From Anaerolineales bacterium UBA832 (lineage in GTDB: Bacteria; Chloroflexota; Anaerolineae; Anaerolineales; UBA11657): a stretch of 40,186 nt of DNA. The stretch is from the NCBI GenBank assembly GCA_002296125.1, contig DBHI01000028.1, positions 1 through 40,186 of the forward strand, read 5' to 3'. Of the stretch, positions 16,805-25,726 are shown piece after piece (the stretch's first letter is position 1; every line of letters begins with the position of its first letter). The notes beneath the pieces are model-generated. The model did no database searches. It had not been told where the DNA came from and was given only the letters and a program-made list of their open reading frames with translations. Both the position numbers and the translations under genes were made by a program.

Positions 16805-17491
16805 TTACAATTTGTTGTTGATAGCATTGATTTTTTGATATTTAGAATTTTTTCTGAAATGTTTGGATAATAAAAATCCGGCAATAAAACCACCTAAATG
16901 TGCCCAGTATGCTATACCACTATTAACAACCGATGATGTGGTACTTAGACCATCTGAGAGTTGTGACAAGAACCAAATACCTAGATATATAAGAGCAGGA
17001 ATCTTTACTAGCCAAGGTATGATGACTATTGGAACAAGTGTTAGGATACGTGCTTTTGGAAAGAAAAGCATATATGCTCCGAGTACACCTGATATAGCTC
17101 CACTAGCTCCAATCATAGGTATATGAGAGTAAGGTTGAACAACTATATGTAAAACGCCTCCTATGATGCCGCATGTTAAATAGAAGACGAGATATTGTAC
17201 GTGACCCAGTTTATCTTCTACATTATCACCAAAAATATATAAAACCCATAGATTACGTATAATGTGGACCCATCCACTATGTAAAAATTGACTACTTAAT
17301 AGTGATATTGGTGCAAGTGGATGCATCGTAAGGAATTTAACAGGCACTATTCCAAAAGACGTAAAAATTTGTTCTACTGATTGTGTAGGTAGGTTGATTT
17401 GGAAATAGAATACTAACATATTTAACACAATAATTATCCAATTTACAATTGGAAAGGTTTGTGTTTTATTTGTGTCTCGTATAGGAAACAT
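16805..17491 (-). CDS. Rhomboid family intramembrane serine protease
   Basis: The 228-aa protein has six or seven hydrophobic spans. The catalytic pair is visible: S130 in GASGAISG and H198 in YWAHLGGF. It also has the H76xxxN80 oxyanion helix (HIIRNLWVLYIFGDNVED), close to the consensus HLLFNMWFLWIFGDNVED. The enzyme should cleave transmembrane segments of membrane proteins within the bilayer. It is a lone gene, convergent with the prenyl synthase. No obvious substrate gene lies nearby. Length is on the short side but complete. Confidence 0.93.
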   Translation of the reverse strand: MFPIRDTNKTQTFPIVNWIIIVLNMLVFYFQINLPTQSVEQIFTSFGIVPVKFLTMHPLAPISLLSSQFLHSGWVHIIRNLWVLYIFGDNVEDKLGHVQYLVFYLTCGIIGGVLHIVVQPYSHIPMIGASGAISGVLGAYMLFFPKARILTLVPIVIIPWLVKIPALIYLGIWFLSQLSDGLSTTSSVVNSGIAYWAHLGGFIAGFLLSKHFRKNSKYQKINAINNKL

Positions 17492-17571
17492 GATACTTTA
17501 ATCATACCAAACTTGATGATTTAGCATATGGTATATTTATATATTTGTTAGAGGATTTGGAGGTAGGAATA

Positions 17572-18468
17572 TTGAGTACAAACAATGTTTTATTAACCGG
17601 AATTTTTCCAACGATTCCTACACCCTTTAATGTTGATGGAAGTATTAATATCAGTAAGTTTCAAAAAAATCTATTAAGAAATAGAGATTATTGTTCAGGG
17701 TATGTTGTACATGGATCTAATGGAGAAGCAGTGTTTCTAACTCCTTCAGAGAGGATATTGTTGGTACAAAAGTCAAGAGAATTAGTGTCCCGGGAGCATT
17801 TGTTAATTGTTGGATCGGGTATGGAAAGCACATCTGATACTATCAATCTTACTAAGAAGATAGCAGATTCTGGTGCAGATGCGGTATTGATATTAACTCC
17901 ACATTTCTATAAGAAATCTTTTTCATTAGTCGCTTTAGAACGTTATTATAATGATGTAGCTAATGCAACAGCAGTACCAATTATTTTATATAATGCTCCT
18001 GTTTTTACTTCTATTGATTTACCCGTTACTGTGGTACAAAACTTGGCAAATCATCCCAATATTATTGGAATAAAGGAAAGTACTGGTGATAAACATAAAA
18101 TTAAACAAATGGTTGATACTACACCAGATGATTTTGCGGTTCTCACAGGTTCATTTACTAGATTGTTAGATGGTTTGACTGTGGGTGCATCGGGTGGGAT
18201 ATTAGGTATGGCAAATATTGTGGCTAAGCACTTAAGTGAAATATTAGATGCTGTATCTGATGGTAATTTGCGACTTGCACATGATATTCATCAATTCCTG
18301 AAACCTCTTTCTACTGAGATGTCAAGAAAATGTGGCATATCAGGATTAAAGGCAGTGTTAAACATAATAGATGAATGTGGTGGAGAAGTTAGAGCACCTT
18401 TGTTGCCATTAACATCATCTGATAAAGAGGAGTTGATGTTAATATTAAGACGTTATGATCTTACTTAA
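17572..18468 (+). CDS. DHDPS/NAL-superfamily aldolase, probably not true DapA
   Basis: I chose the TTG at 17572 because GGAGGT sits eight bases upstream; a TTG nine codons earlier has no such site. The 298-aa TIM-barrel protein has GSNGEAVFLTPSER (near the GTTGE pyruvate-binding loop), Y140 in ILYNAP and the Schiff-base lysine K168 in IIGIKEST. True dihydrodipicolinate synthase has Arg two residues beyond NVP (E. coli R138), which binds the aspartate-semialdehyde carboxylate. Here the segment is NAPVFTSIDLP and lacks it, so the enzyme resembles 4-hydroxy-2-oxoglutarate or other 2-keto-acid aldolases. It is a lone gene convergent with TrpB2. Confidence 0.82.
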   Translation: MSTNNVLLTGIFPTIPTPFNVDGSINISKFQKNLLRNRDYCSGYVVHGSNGEAVFLTPSERILLVQKSRELVSREHLLIVGSGMESTSDTINLTKKIADSGADAVLILTPHFYKKSFSLVALERYYNDVANATAVPIILYNAPVFTSIDLPVTVVQNLANHPNIIGIKESTGDKHKIKQMVDTTPDDFAVLTGSFTRLLDGLTVGASGGILGMANIVAKHLSEILDAVSDGNLRLAHDIHQFLKPLSTEMSRKCGISGLKAVLNIIDECGGEVRAPLLPLTSSDKEELMLILRRYDLT

Positions 18469-18481
18469 ATTATGTTATCTA

Positions 18482-18527
18482 AAACATGTGACAACGTGTT
18501 CAATTTTAGATACGTTGTCACATGTTT
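18482..18527. terminator. Bidirectional terminator between the aldolase and TrpB2 genes
   Basis: AAACATGTGACAACGT (18482-18497) is perfectly complementary to ACGTTGTCACATGTTT (18512-18527) with a 14-base loop. It lies between convergent stop codons. T-runs of three flank each side. Confidence 0.75.
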
Positions 18528-18537
18528 GATTATAGTC

Positions 18538-19920
18538 TTACAAATTTACTTCAGGTAAATGACTCATTGCGTCTTGTATTTCTTTTTCTGGGTATTCATA
18601 ATCATGTAGTGCACCTTGCAAGTAATCATCATATGCACTTAGATCAAAGTGTGCGTGTCCACACAAATTGAAGGCTATAGTACGACTTGTTCCTTCCTCT
18701 TTACATTTTATTGCTTCATCTATGGCTGCTTTGACTGCATGAGTTGTTTCTGGTGCTGGAACAATGCCTTCTGCTTGTGCAAATTGTCTTCCAGCTGCAA
18801 AGGTTGATAGTTGAGGCAGAGCAACTGCTTCAATGTTTCCATTGTCGTATAGAGCACTTACGTGTGGAGCCATTCCATGATATCTTAGACCTCCGGCATG
18901 TATTCCTGGAGGTACAAAATCATGACCTAAAGTATGCATTTTTACTATAGGTGCCATACCAGCTGAATCGCCATAATCAAAAGTATATTCTCCTTTAGTT
19001 AGAGTTGGGCAAGAAGCAGGTTCTGCGGCTAGTATTCTAGTGTTCATATTTTTACTAAAATTTTGATGTAAAAATGGGAAAGCAAATCCTGAAAAATTAC
19101 TTCCTCCTCCAATACAACCTATGACTACATCAGGGTAATCATTGGCAATATCAAATTGTTTAATCGTTTCCAGTCCGACTACTGTTTGGTGCATTAGGAC
19201 TGGTCCTAGAACAGATCCTAGCGCGTACTTGAGTTTTCCTTCAGATGCTACTGCTGCTTCTACTGCTTCAGATATTGCAATACCAAGTGAACCAGGACTA
19301 TCTGGATCATTATCTAAAATTTGTTTACCATAATTAGTTGCACTGGATGGGCTGGCATGAATATTTGCTCCGTAGTTGTCCATCATGATCTTTCTGTATG
19401 GTTTCTGTTGATAGGAAACTTTTACCATGTATACATGGCATTCTAAGTCAAAAAAATTACATGCCATCGCAAGTGCACATCCCCATTGTCCAGCTCCAGT
19501 TTCAGTTGTGAATCCAACCGTTCCCTCTTCTTTTGCATAGAATGCTTGTACAACTGCAGTGTTGGGTTTGTGAGAGCCTACTGGAGATACACCTTCATAT
19601 TTGTAATAAATGTGTGCTGGAGTATCAAGAGCTTTTTCTAGTCTTCGTGCACGATATAATGGAGACGGTCTCCATAGTTTATATATCTCCCTGACTGGAT
19701 CTGGTATTTCAATCCATCGATCCATGCTAACAGCTTCACCAATAAATCTCATAGGAAATAAAGCAGATAAGAATTCAGGTGTTACAGGTTCTTTTGTTCC
19801 AGGGTGTAGTACTGCATTCCATGCAGTTTCATCTGGATTAACAGGCATGTCAGGATTTATGTTGTACCAAGCTTTAGGCATATCACTCTCTGACAGAACA
19901 AATTTTGTGATTTCGCTCAT
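18538..19920 (-). CDS. trpB: Tryptophan synthase beta chain, TrpB2 type
   Basis: The 460-aa length and the N-terminal extension mark the TrpB2 subfamily rather than the about 400-aa TrpB1 that pairs with TrpA. The PLP lysine is K118 in GSHKPNTA, ETGAGQWG (140-147) contacts the indole, and GGGSNF (271-276) binds the PLP phosphate. I chose the second of two adjacent ATGs because AGGAG then has a six-base spacer. TrpB2 makes tryptophan from serine and indole, often as an indole-salvage enzyme independent of TrpA. No other trp gene is nearby, which fits a salvage role. Confidence 0.93.
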   Translation of the reverse strand: MSEITKFVLSESDMPKAWYNINPDMPVNPDETAWNAVLHPGTKEPVTPEFLSALFPMRFIGEAVSMDRWIEIPDPVREIYKLWRPSPLYRARRLEKALDTPAHIYYKYEGVSPVGSHKPNTAVVQAFYAKEEGTVGFTTETGAGQWGCALAMACNFFDLECHVYMVKVSYQQKPYRKIMMDNYGANIHASPSSATNYGKQILDNDPDSPGSLGIAISEAVEAAVASEGKLKYALGSVLGPVLMHQTVVGLETIKQFDIANDYPDVVIGCIGGGSNFSGFAFPFLHQNFSKNMNTRILAAEPASCPTLTKGEYTFDYGDSAGMAPIVKMHTLGHDFVPPGIHAGGLRYHGMAPHVSALYDNGNIEAVALPQLSTFAAGRQFAQAEGIVPAPETTHAVKAAIDEAIKCKEEGTSRTIAFNLCGHAHFDLSAYDDYLQGALHDYEYPEKEIQDAMSHLPEVNL

Positions 19921-20046
19921 CATATTCTCCTTTCGTAATTATAAATTACATAGCAAAAAATTAATTGAGAAAAGTTTTATATAACATGATTACAATATAT
20001 CATATTTTTGCATTTGGATAAATATACTATTGATTGTTACATATAT

Positions 20047-20748
20047 TTATCTAGTTAAATAAGTATCTATTATCATGTTTTGGTTATTGTTTCCATTATT
20101 TGGATCGTCAAATATTACTTTGCCCTTGTTAATAATATAAATTCTATCAGATAGATCAATTGCAAAATGCGCATTTTGTTCAACCATAAGTACAGAGATT
20201 CCTTGCTTAGTTAGTTTTTTTATTGTTACACCTAGTTTTTGTAACATTTGTGGTGCAAGACCTTCTGAAGGTTCATCTAGTAAAAGCAATTTGGGATTTG
20301 TCATCAAAGCTCGTGACAATCCAACCATTTGTTTTTCACCACCACTGATTTGCCATCCATGACAATGAAGTTTACTCATTAGTCCAGGGAACAGATCCAA
20401 AATTTTTTCAATATCCCACATGTTGTTTTTATTATTTTGATGACCGAGCATTATATTTTCTAAAACAGTTAGTGTTGGAAAAACAGAATTTCCTTGATTT
20501 AGAATGCCAATTCCTTTTCTAACTATTTTATGAGATTCTAGTTTTGTGATTTGTGTATCATACAAATATACGTCGCCTTTGGTAATAGGTTGTGTTCCTA
20601 TTATTGATTTAATTATTGTTGATTTTCCAGCTCCGTTTTTTCCTAAAATTGATACTATTTCTTTTTTTATGACTTTTAGAGAAATGTCTCTTAGCACATG
20701 ATTTTTACCATAGAAACTATTAATTTTATCAAGTAATAATATTGTCAT
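20047..20748 (-). CDS. livF: Branched-chain amino acid-type ABC transporter ATPase LivF
   Basis: The 233-aa ATPase has Walker A GKNGAGKS (36-43), signature ISGGEKQ, Walker B LLLLDEPSEG and the switch His in MVEQNAHFA, all as in LivF. It is the last gene of the operon and its start overlaps livG by 20 bases. It powers the LivHM permease with LivG. The family imports branched-chain amino acids but also urea, short amides, and aromatic or other organic acids, so the label is about family, not substrate. Confidence 0.92.
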   Translation of the reverse strand: MTILLLDKINSFYGKNHVLRDISLKVIKKEIVSILGKNGAGKSTIIKSIIGTQPITKGDVYLYDTQITKLESHKIVRKGIGILNQGNSVFPTLTVLENIMLGHQNNKNNMWDIEKILDLFPGLMSKLHCHGWQISGGEKQMVGLSRALMTNPKLLLLDEPSEGLAPQMLQKLGVTIKKLTKQGISVLMVEQNAHFAIDLSDRIYIINKGKVIFDDPNNGNNNQNMIIDTYLTR

Positions 20749-21484
20749 AATGTCCTAGATAATAAGATTGTATAGTTGGATTTTTCTGTATTTCTGATGG
20801 AGTACCTTGTCCTATTATTTTTCCATGATTCAAAACAGTAATAGTGTCTGCTAGATTAAAGATTACATCCATGTCATGTTCTACTAGGATAACTCTGGTG
20901 GTTTTTGAAATTTGTTTGATCAGATTTATCATTTCTTTAGTATTTGTTAGTGAAATGCCAGAAGTAGGTTCATCTAACAGTAAAACTAATGGTTTTGTGG
21001 CGAACGATATGGCTATTTCTAATATTTTTTGATGTCCATATGAAAGAGTGTTTGTGTTTTGACACATATAATCATCTAGATTAAATCTTCTTAGTATTTG
21101 TGTGGCTTGATCCAATATTAGCAATTTGCTTAATTTGTTTTGTGTGATTTTGTAGCCTATATCGTATTGTTGTTGAAGTGCAATCTTTATGTTTTCAATA
21201 GTGGTCATATCATCGAATAAATTTGTGTGTTGGTAAGTGCAACTAATTCCAAGTTTGGCTCGCGTGTATATAGGTAGGTTTGTTATTTCTTTACTGTCTA
21301 AATATATACTTCCTGAGCTTGGAATTAAGTGTCCACTTATAAGCTTAAGTAATGTTGATTTGCCTGCTCCATTAGGTCCTATAATTGTATGAATTCCATT
21401 TGTATCAATATTGAGGGAGACTTTCTCCAATGCGAACATGTTTCCAAAACACATGGACAATTTTTTAATTTGAATGTTATTCAT
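20729..21484 (-). CDS. livG: Branched-chain amino acid-type ABC transporter ATPase LivG
   Basis: The 251-aa ATPase has Walker A GPNGAGKS (36-43), the LivG-specific signature LSYGHQK in place of LSGGQ, and Walker B LVLLLDEPTSG followed by VILVEHDMDVIF. The length fits LivG, which is longer than LivF. It starts 8 bases before the livM stop and overlaps livF at its end. It forms the ATPase heterodimer with LivF on the inner face of the membrane. Confidence 0.93.
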   Translation of the reverse strand: MNNIQIKKLSMCFGNMFALEKVSLNIDTNGIHTIIGPNGAGKSTLLKLISGHLIPSSGSIYLDSKEITNLPIYTRAKLGISCTYQHTNLFDDMTTIENIKIALQQQYDIGYKITQNKLSKLLILDQATQILRRFNLDDYMCQNTNTLSYGHQKILEIAISFATKPLVLLLDEPTSGISLTNTKEMINLIKQISKTTRVILVEHDMDVIFNLADTITVLNHGKIIGQGTPSEIQKNPTIQSYYLGHYDNIIT

Positions 21485-22475
21485 GATTTTTTGAAATTAT
21501 TTTTGATATTGTTCCAACTATGCCATTACGAGCATATAAAACTACTGCAATTAAAATTAGTCCCATGTAGCTTTGCCAATAGATGGTAATACTACTTGTT
21601 ACATTAGGTAACAATCTCATGAGGGTTGCTCCAATGATTGGCCCAATAAGGGTTGCATTTCCTCCCAAGACAACCATAATTAGAGCTTGTCCTGACATGG
21701 TCCAATAGATGTTTTCAGGTGAAGTGAACCAATAAAATTGGGCTAGAAGCATTCCAGATATACCAGCTACGACTCCACTTATGACGAAGCTTGCAGTTTT
21801 ATACCAATTGACATTATATCCAAGTGATAGCATGCGTTGTTGATTTGATTTGATTCCTTGTAGAGTATTTCCAAATGGACTGTTTACAATTTGATTTAAT
21901 AAAATTATTGTAATAAAAAAAATTGCTACAACTAAATAGTAAAATGAAATTCGCGAGTCAAACTGTAACATCCATGAACCAATTACTAGGTTTGGACGTA
22001 GTATTCCGGTTATTCCATCAGAACCACCAGTGACTGAGGACCATCTTATGGAAATGCTATACAACATTTGTGCAAATGCAAGAGTAATCATTAAGAAATA
22101 TATACCTTTAGCACGAATTGCTATGATTCCTATGACAAATGACATGATACCTGTTGCTAATATTACTATTGGCAATGTTATGAGAATATTCTGAGAAACG
22201 TTCAAAGCTATAGCATTAGTACTGTTTAAGAAGGCGATAATATATGATCCTAATCCGAAAAATGCAGAATGACCAAGAGATGGTAAGCCTGTATATCCTA
22301 TTAATATATCTAAACTCATAGCAAATATGGAAAATATTAATATTTCAATTAGTAAGCTGATAATATAATTGTTACTAACTGTTGGTAATACCAACATAAT
22401 TGTGATTGATATCGATAGTAGGATGATTTTGTTGGATAGTATGTTTTTTTCGATACTATGTTGTTTAAGATTCAT
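21477..22475 (-). CDS. livM: Branched-chain amino acid-type ABC permease LivM
   Basis: I chose the ATG at 22475, overlapping livH by 11 bases; a TTG six codons upstream is the alternative. The 332-aa protein has 8-9 hydrophobic spans and the family motifs GYTGLPSLGHSAFFGLGSY (near 65-85) and VVAGISGMLLAQFYWFTSP. It ends with a GGNATLIGPIIGA segment that contacts the ATPases. It forms the translocation path with LivH. Confidence 0.92.
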   Translation of the reverse strand: MNLKQHSIEKNILSNKIILLSISITIMLVLPTVSNNYIISLLIEILIFSIFAMSLDILIGYTGLPSLGHSAFFGLGSYIIAFLNSTNAIALNVSQNILITLPIVILATGIMSFVIGIIAIRAKGIYFLMITLAFAQMLYSISIRWSSVTGGSDGITGILRPNLVIGSWMLQFDSRISFYYLVVAIFFITIILLNQIVNSPFGNTLQGIKSNQQRMLSLGYNVNWYKTASFVISGVVAGISGMLLAQFYWFTSPENIYWTMSGQALIMVVLGGNATLIGPIIGATLMRLLPNVTSSITIYWQSYMGLILIAVVLYARNGIVGTISKIISKNHE

Positions 22476-23340
22476 AGTGATATGTGTTTCCAAATAATCC
22501 AGAAGGTTTCATTATTAGAATGATGACCATAAGTGCGAAAATTAAGAAGAGGGATATTTCTGGAAATAATGCTTTGCCGAATGTGTCGACTGTACCAATT
22601 AACAAACTCCCCATAAATGCACCCTTAAGTGTTCCTATTCCGCCGATTATTACTACCGCTAACGTTAAAATTAGTATTTCAAATTGTAATCCAGGATATA
22701 AGCTATGTAGTGGTGCTCCGATTGCACCAGCTAATGCTGCTAATGCAGCTCCCAATCCAAATATGCTTGTGAAAATAGGTTGCACATTAATTCCAGATTC
22801 TGAGACCATTTTTATATCAAAAACTCCTGCCCTTAAGATTGTTCCCAGGTGAGTTTTATATATAAGCGTCCATAAACTTATAGCTGTGCATAATCCAACA
22901 AGAATGATTACAATTCTATACAAAGGAAATTCTGTATCTAAAATTAAAATTGCTGTGCTAAGTATTGATGGCGTACGTATATTTATTACATATGTTCCCC
23001 AATTCATTGTAACAATGTCAGCTGTGATAAGTGCTATTCCCATTGAGAATAGTACTTGATCAAGATGTCGTTTATGACCATATAATCTTCGTAAAAAAAC
23101 ATATTCAAGGATTACTCCAAACAATCCAACAATTAGAGGAGCTATTATTATTGATAACAAGAAACTTTTACTATAAGACAATATTGAATATGCTACATAT
23201 CCTCCTAAAACATAAAATGAACCATGTGACAAATTGATGAAGTTTAATTGACCAAAGATGAGTGAAAGACCGGAAGCCATCATAAATAGTAGCATGCTGT
23301 AGACAATACTATTTAACAATTGGATGAAAGTTTCGTTCAT
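22465..23340 (-). CDS. livH: Branched-chain amino acid-type ABC permease LivH
   Basis: The 291-aa membrane protein has about eight hydrophobic spans, the family start SGLSLIFGQLNFINLSHGSFYVLG and the EAA-like coupling loop GGIGTLKGAFMGSLLIG. It overlaps livM by 11 bases and begins 63 bases after the substrate-binding protein gene. It is the partner permease of LivM. The length is normal. Confidence 0.92.
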   Translation of the reverse strand: MNETFIQLLNSIVYSMLLFMMASGLSLIFGQLNFINLSHGSFYVLGGYVAYSILSYSKSFLLSIIIAPLIVGLFGVILEYVFLRRLYGHKRHLDQVLFSMGIALITADIVTMNWGTYVINIRTPSILSTAILILDTEFPLYRIVIILVGLCTAISLWTLIYKTHLGTILRAGVFDIKMVSESGINVQPIFTSIFGLGAALAALAGAIGAPLHSLYPGLQFEILILTLAVVIIGGIGTLKGAFMGSLLIGTVDTFGKALFPEISLFLIFALMVIILIMKPSGLFGNTYHYES

Positions 23341-23403
23341 TTAAGTCTCTATTATGTTTGCTCAGTAGACACTTGTTTTAGGAGTATTTAGATTTTATAA
23401 ATA

Positions 23404-24651
23404 TTATCCAAGTGAATTGTTACCTGGATCTGTGAAAGATCCTAGGTTTTCTATAACAACGTTTTGTAAATTGCCATTAATTTCTTTTACTTCTCTAACA
23501 TATATATTTTGTGTTGGATTTTGCGAATTTGCATCTAATCCGAATGATCCTCTGGGACTTTCGAAATTAACTTGTTTGAGATAATTAATCATTCCATTGG
23601 TGTTGTCAGAGTCGCCTTGAACTTCATTGATCATTTCTGCTATTATTTTTGCAGTATCATATCCCTGAACGGCAAAAACATTGGCGTTATGATCGTAAAG
23701 ATTCTTATATTTTTTTACAAAATTTATGTTTGCAGGATTGTCTAATGACAAGGCCCAATGTAATCCGCTTTTTATACCTAATGCAGCAGATCCTTGTGCA
23801 GGTAATACGTCTTCTTCTACTGTGAATCCAGAACATACAATTGGGATATCATTACTTAATCCAAAATCATGGTAAGCGTTTATAAAGGATACTGCTGAAC
23901 TTCCACTATAAAAACAATATACCATTTGTGGTCTTGATTGTTGTATTTCTGTTATATAGGGTGCAGGATCACCCATTGATGGAAAAGGTGTAAATTGTTT
24001 ATTAATTATTTTACCTCCAGCAGATTGGAAGCTGTTGGAAAACGCATCTACCATATTGTGACCTGCACCATAATCTGGAGCACTTACAAATACTTTCGTT
24101 GCTACATTTTCATATGCCCAGATTCCTAAAGGCCAATTAGGCTGCCAGTTACTGAAAGAAGAGCGCCAAATATAAGGTGATTTCATTTCACGACTAATTT
24201 TATTTCCCCCAGCATTAGAACATATAAGGAACTTTTTGTTATTATGGAAATAATCTCTTAAGCCATATAGCACTCCAGTACTGACTATTCCTGTTACCAA
24301 ATCTACATTATCTTGTTCAATAAGTTTCCGAGCTTTTTGTTGTGCTACATCCGGTTTCATTTCAGTGTCTTCTGCAATTATAAACAAGTTATTGCCTGCA
24401 ACTTTATTTTGTATTTCATCAAAATATATTCGCATTCCATTATAAATGCTTTCACCTAATGAGGCATATATTCCTGAGAACGGGAGCAATAAACCTATCG
24501 TGGTTTGTGGAATTTGACTGGTGTTGCAACTCGATAGTAAACTGTTTAATCCATATATTGCTGCTCCTGCACCAGAAAGTTTGATGACTTCTCGTCTAGA
24601 AAATTGTTTGTCGTATAACAAAGTTTTGTAAAGTTTGGATTTTGTAGTCAT
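23404..24651 (-). CDS. livK: Periplasmic-binding lipoprotein of the Liv-type ABC transporter, Tat signal
   Basis: The 415-aa type I solute-binding protein has a twin-arginine-like signal (FSRREVIKLSGAGA, R19-R20) followed by the lipobox LLSSC (C42). It should be exported folded and then lipid-anchored. The mature part begins TIGLLLPFSGIYASLGESIYNGMRIYFDE, the typical LivK/AmiC/UrtA start, and has two Rossmann-like lobes. These proteins bind amino acids, amides, urea or other small ligands, and the ligand here is not predictable. It lies between xdhC and livH. A Tat-type signal on such a protein is less usual and may indicate cytoplasmic folding before export. Confidence 0.88.
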   Translation of the reverse strand: MTTKSKLYKTLLYDKQFSRREVIKLSGAGAAIYGLNSLLSSCNTSQIPQTTIGLLLPFSGIYASLGESIYNGMRIYFDEIQNKVAGNNLFIIAEDTEMKPDVAQQKARKLIEQDNVDLVTGIVSTGVLYGLRDYFHNNKKFLICSNAGGNKISREMKSPYIWRSSFSNWQPNWPLGIWAYENVATKVFVSAPDYGAGHNMVDAFSNSFQSAGGKIINKQFTPFPSMGDPAPYITEIQQSRPQMVYCFYSGSSAVSFINAYHDFGLSNDIPIVCSGFTVEEDVLPAQGSAALGIKSGLHWALSLDNPANINFVKKYKNLYDHNANVFAVQGYDTAKIIAEMINEVQGDSDNTNGMINYLKQVNFESPRGSFGLDANSQNPTQNIYVREVKEINGNLQNVVIENLGSFTDPGNNSLG

Positions 24652-24681
24652 ATTACCGTTGAATTAGTATAAGTGTATGTT

Positions 24682-25527
24682 TTATTCTAGTAGTTTCTTG
24701 AGTATCTGTCCTCTTTTATTATGAAGGGCAGTGCCGGTAGAGTTATGTTTTACTGTAACTATTTCAGCAATAATTGAGAGTGCTACTTCTGCAGGTGATT
24801 CAGCACCTATATCTAGACCAGCCGGCGTGTAAACTTTTCTCAATAAGTGTTTTGAAATGTTTTTTGCTAGCAGTCGTTTGAAGAGTTCCCGGGCTTTGGA
24901 TGGACTCGAAACTAATGATATGAATGCTGCTTGTGAATGTATGGCTTGTTCTAATGCAGGTAAATCATATCCCCAAGTTGTGATCACTATATAAGTGTTA
25001 GAGTGTATTGTTTCTGGAATTGTACTAAGAGTTTCTGATTCTTCATCGTATTCTATTATATGAATGCAATCTGCATTCGGAAATCGTTCAACATTAGCCC
25101 ATTTTTCACGATCATCTACAATTATAGTTTTCATTTCTAAGATTGATGCTATATGGGCTAGGGGTTTGGCAATATGTCCTGCACCAATTATTAATAAGGT
25201 AGGATTTGGTTTTAATACTTCCATAAGAATGTCTACAGCTCCTCCGCAAAGACCTACTGATCCCTCCCTATTTTTTGGATCAAAAACATAGGTTTTTACT
25301 ATTGTGTTATCTTCACTCATTAATTCGATTGCGTCTTCTATGACTCTTTTTTCTAATGTTCCTCCTCCAATTGTGCTTATTATGTCTCCATTTTTTAAAA
25401 CCAACATCCTAGTTCCTAGGTGTCTAGGAGCAGAACCTCGAGCTTTTATTACAGTTGCTAAACAACATGTGTTTCCAGATTCAATTTGTTTGGTTGCAGC
25501 TTTTGTAACTTGTAGGAATTCGCTCAT
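24682..25527 (-). CDS. xdhC: XdhC/CoxI family molybdenum-cofactor maturation protein
   Basis: The 281-aa protein has the two parts of the family. The N-terminal part contains RGSAPRHLGTRMLV, IGGGTLEKRV and VGLCGGAVDIL, a CGG motif linked to Moco binding. The C-terminal Rossmann domain contains LLIIGAGHIAKPLA and the closing TPAGLDIGAESPAEVALSI. XdhC binds sulfurated Moco and hands it to xanthine dehydrogenase-type enzymes. It is the first gene of the xdhC-livKHMGF operon, with livK 30 bases downstream. No molybdenum hydroxylase gene is in the window, so its partner must be elsewhere. No clear ribosome-binding site precedes the ATG. Confidence 0.92.
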   Translation of the reverse strand: MSEFLQVTKAATKQIESGNTCCLATVIKARGSAPRHLGTRMLVLKNGDIISTIGGGTLEKRVIEDAIELMSEDNTIVKTYVFDPKNREGSVGLCGGAVDILMEVLKPNPTLLIIGAGHIAKPLAHIASILEMKTIIVDDREKWANVERFPNADCIHIIEYDEESETLSTIPETIHSNTYIVITTWGYDLPALEQAIHSQAAFISLVSSPSKARELFKRLLAKNISKHLLRKVYTPAGLDIGAESPAEVALSIIAEIVTVKHNSTGTALHNKRGQILKKLLE

Positions 25528-25606
25528 GAATTTGAGTTGTTAACTGTGATGACAACTTCCTGTGAATTAATTATCTAAATCTTTTAAGTCAGTATAAATT
25601 TAATGC

Positions 25607-25636
25607 AGTGTATCAGTTCAAATGCTTCAGTGTCAA
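25607..25636 (-). promoter_or_regulatory. Promoter for the xdhC-liv operon
   Basis: On the minus strand, TTGACA (25631-25636) and TACACT (25607-25612) are 18 bases apart. A second TTGACA lies at 25652-25657. This is the only structure I see in the 199-base divergent gap between xdhC and the MFS gene. Confidence 0.5.
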
Positions 25637-25726
25637 GTTGATTAAGGTGATTGTCAATAGGATGGTTACTAAATTGCCATGTGGAATTAGTACGTGATTT
25701 GTAATCAATGGTAGACTGTTGTAAGA

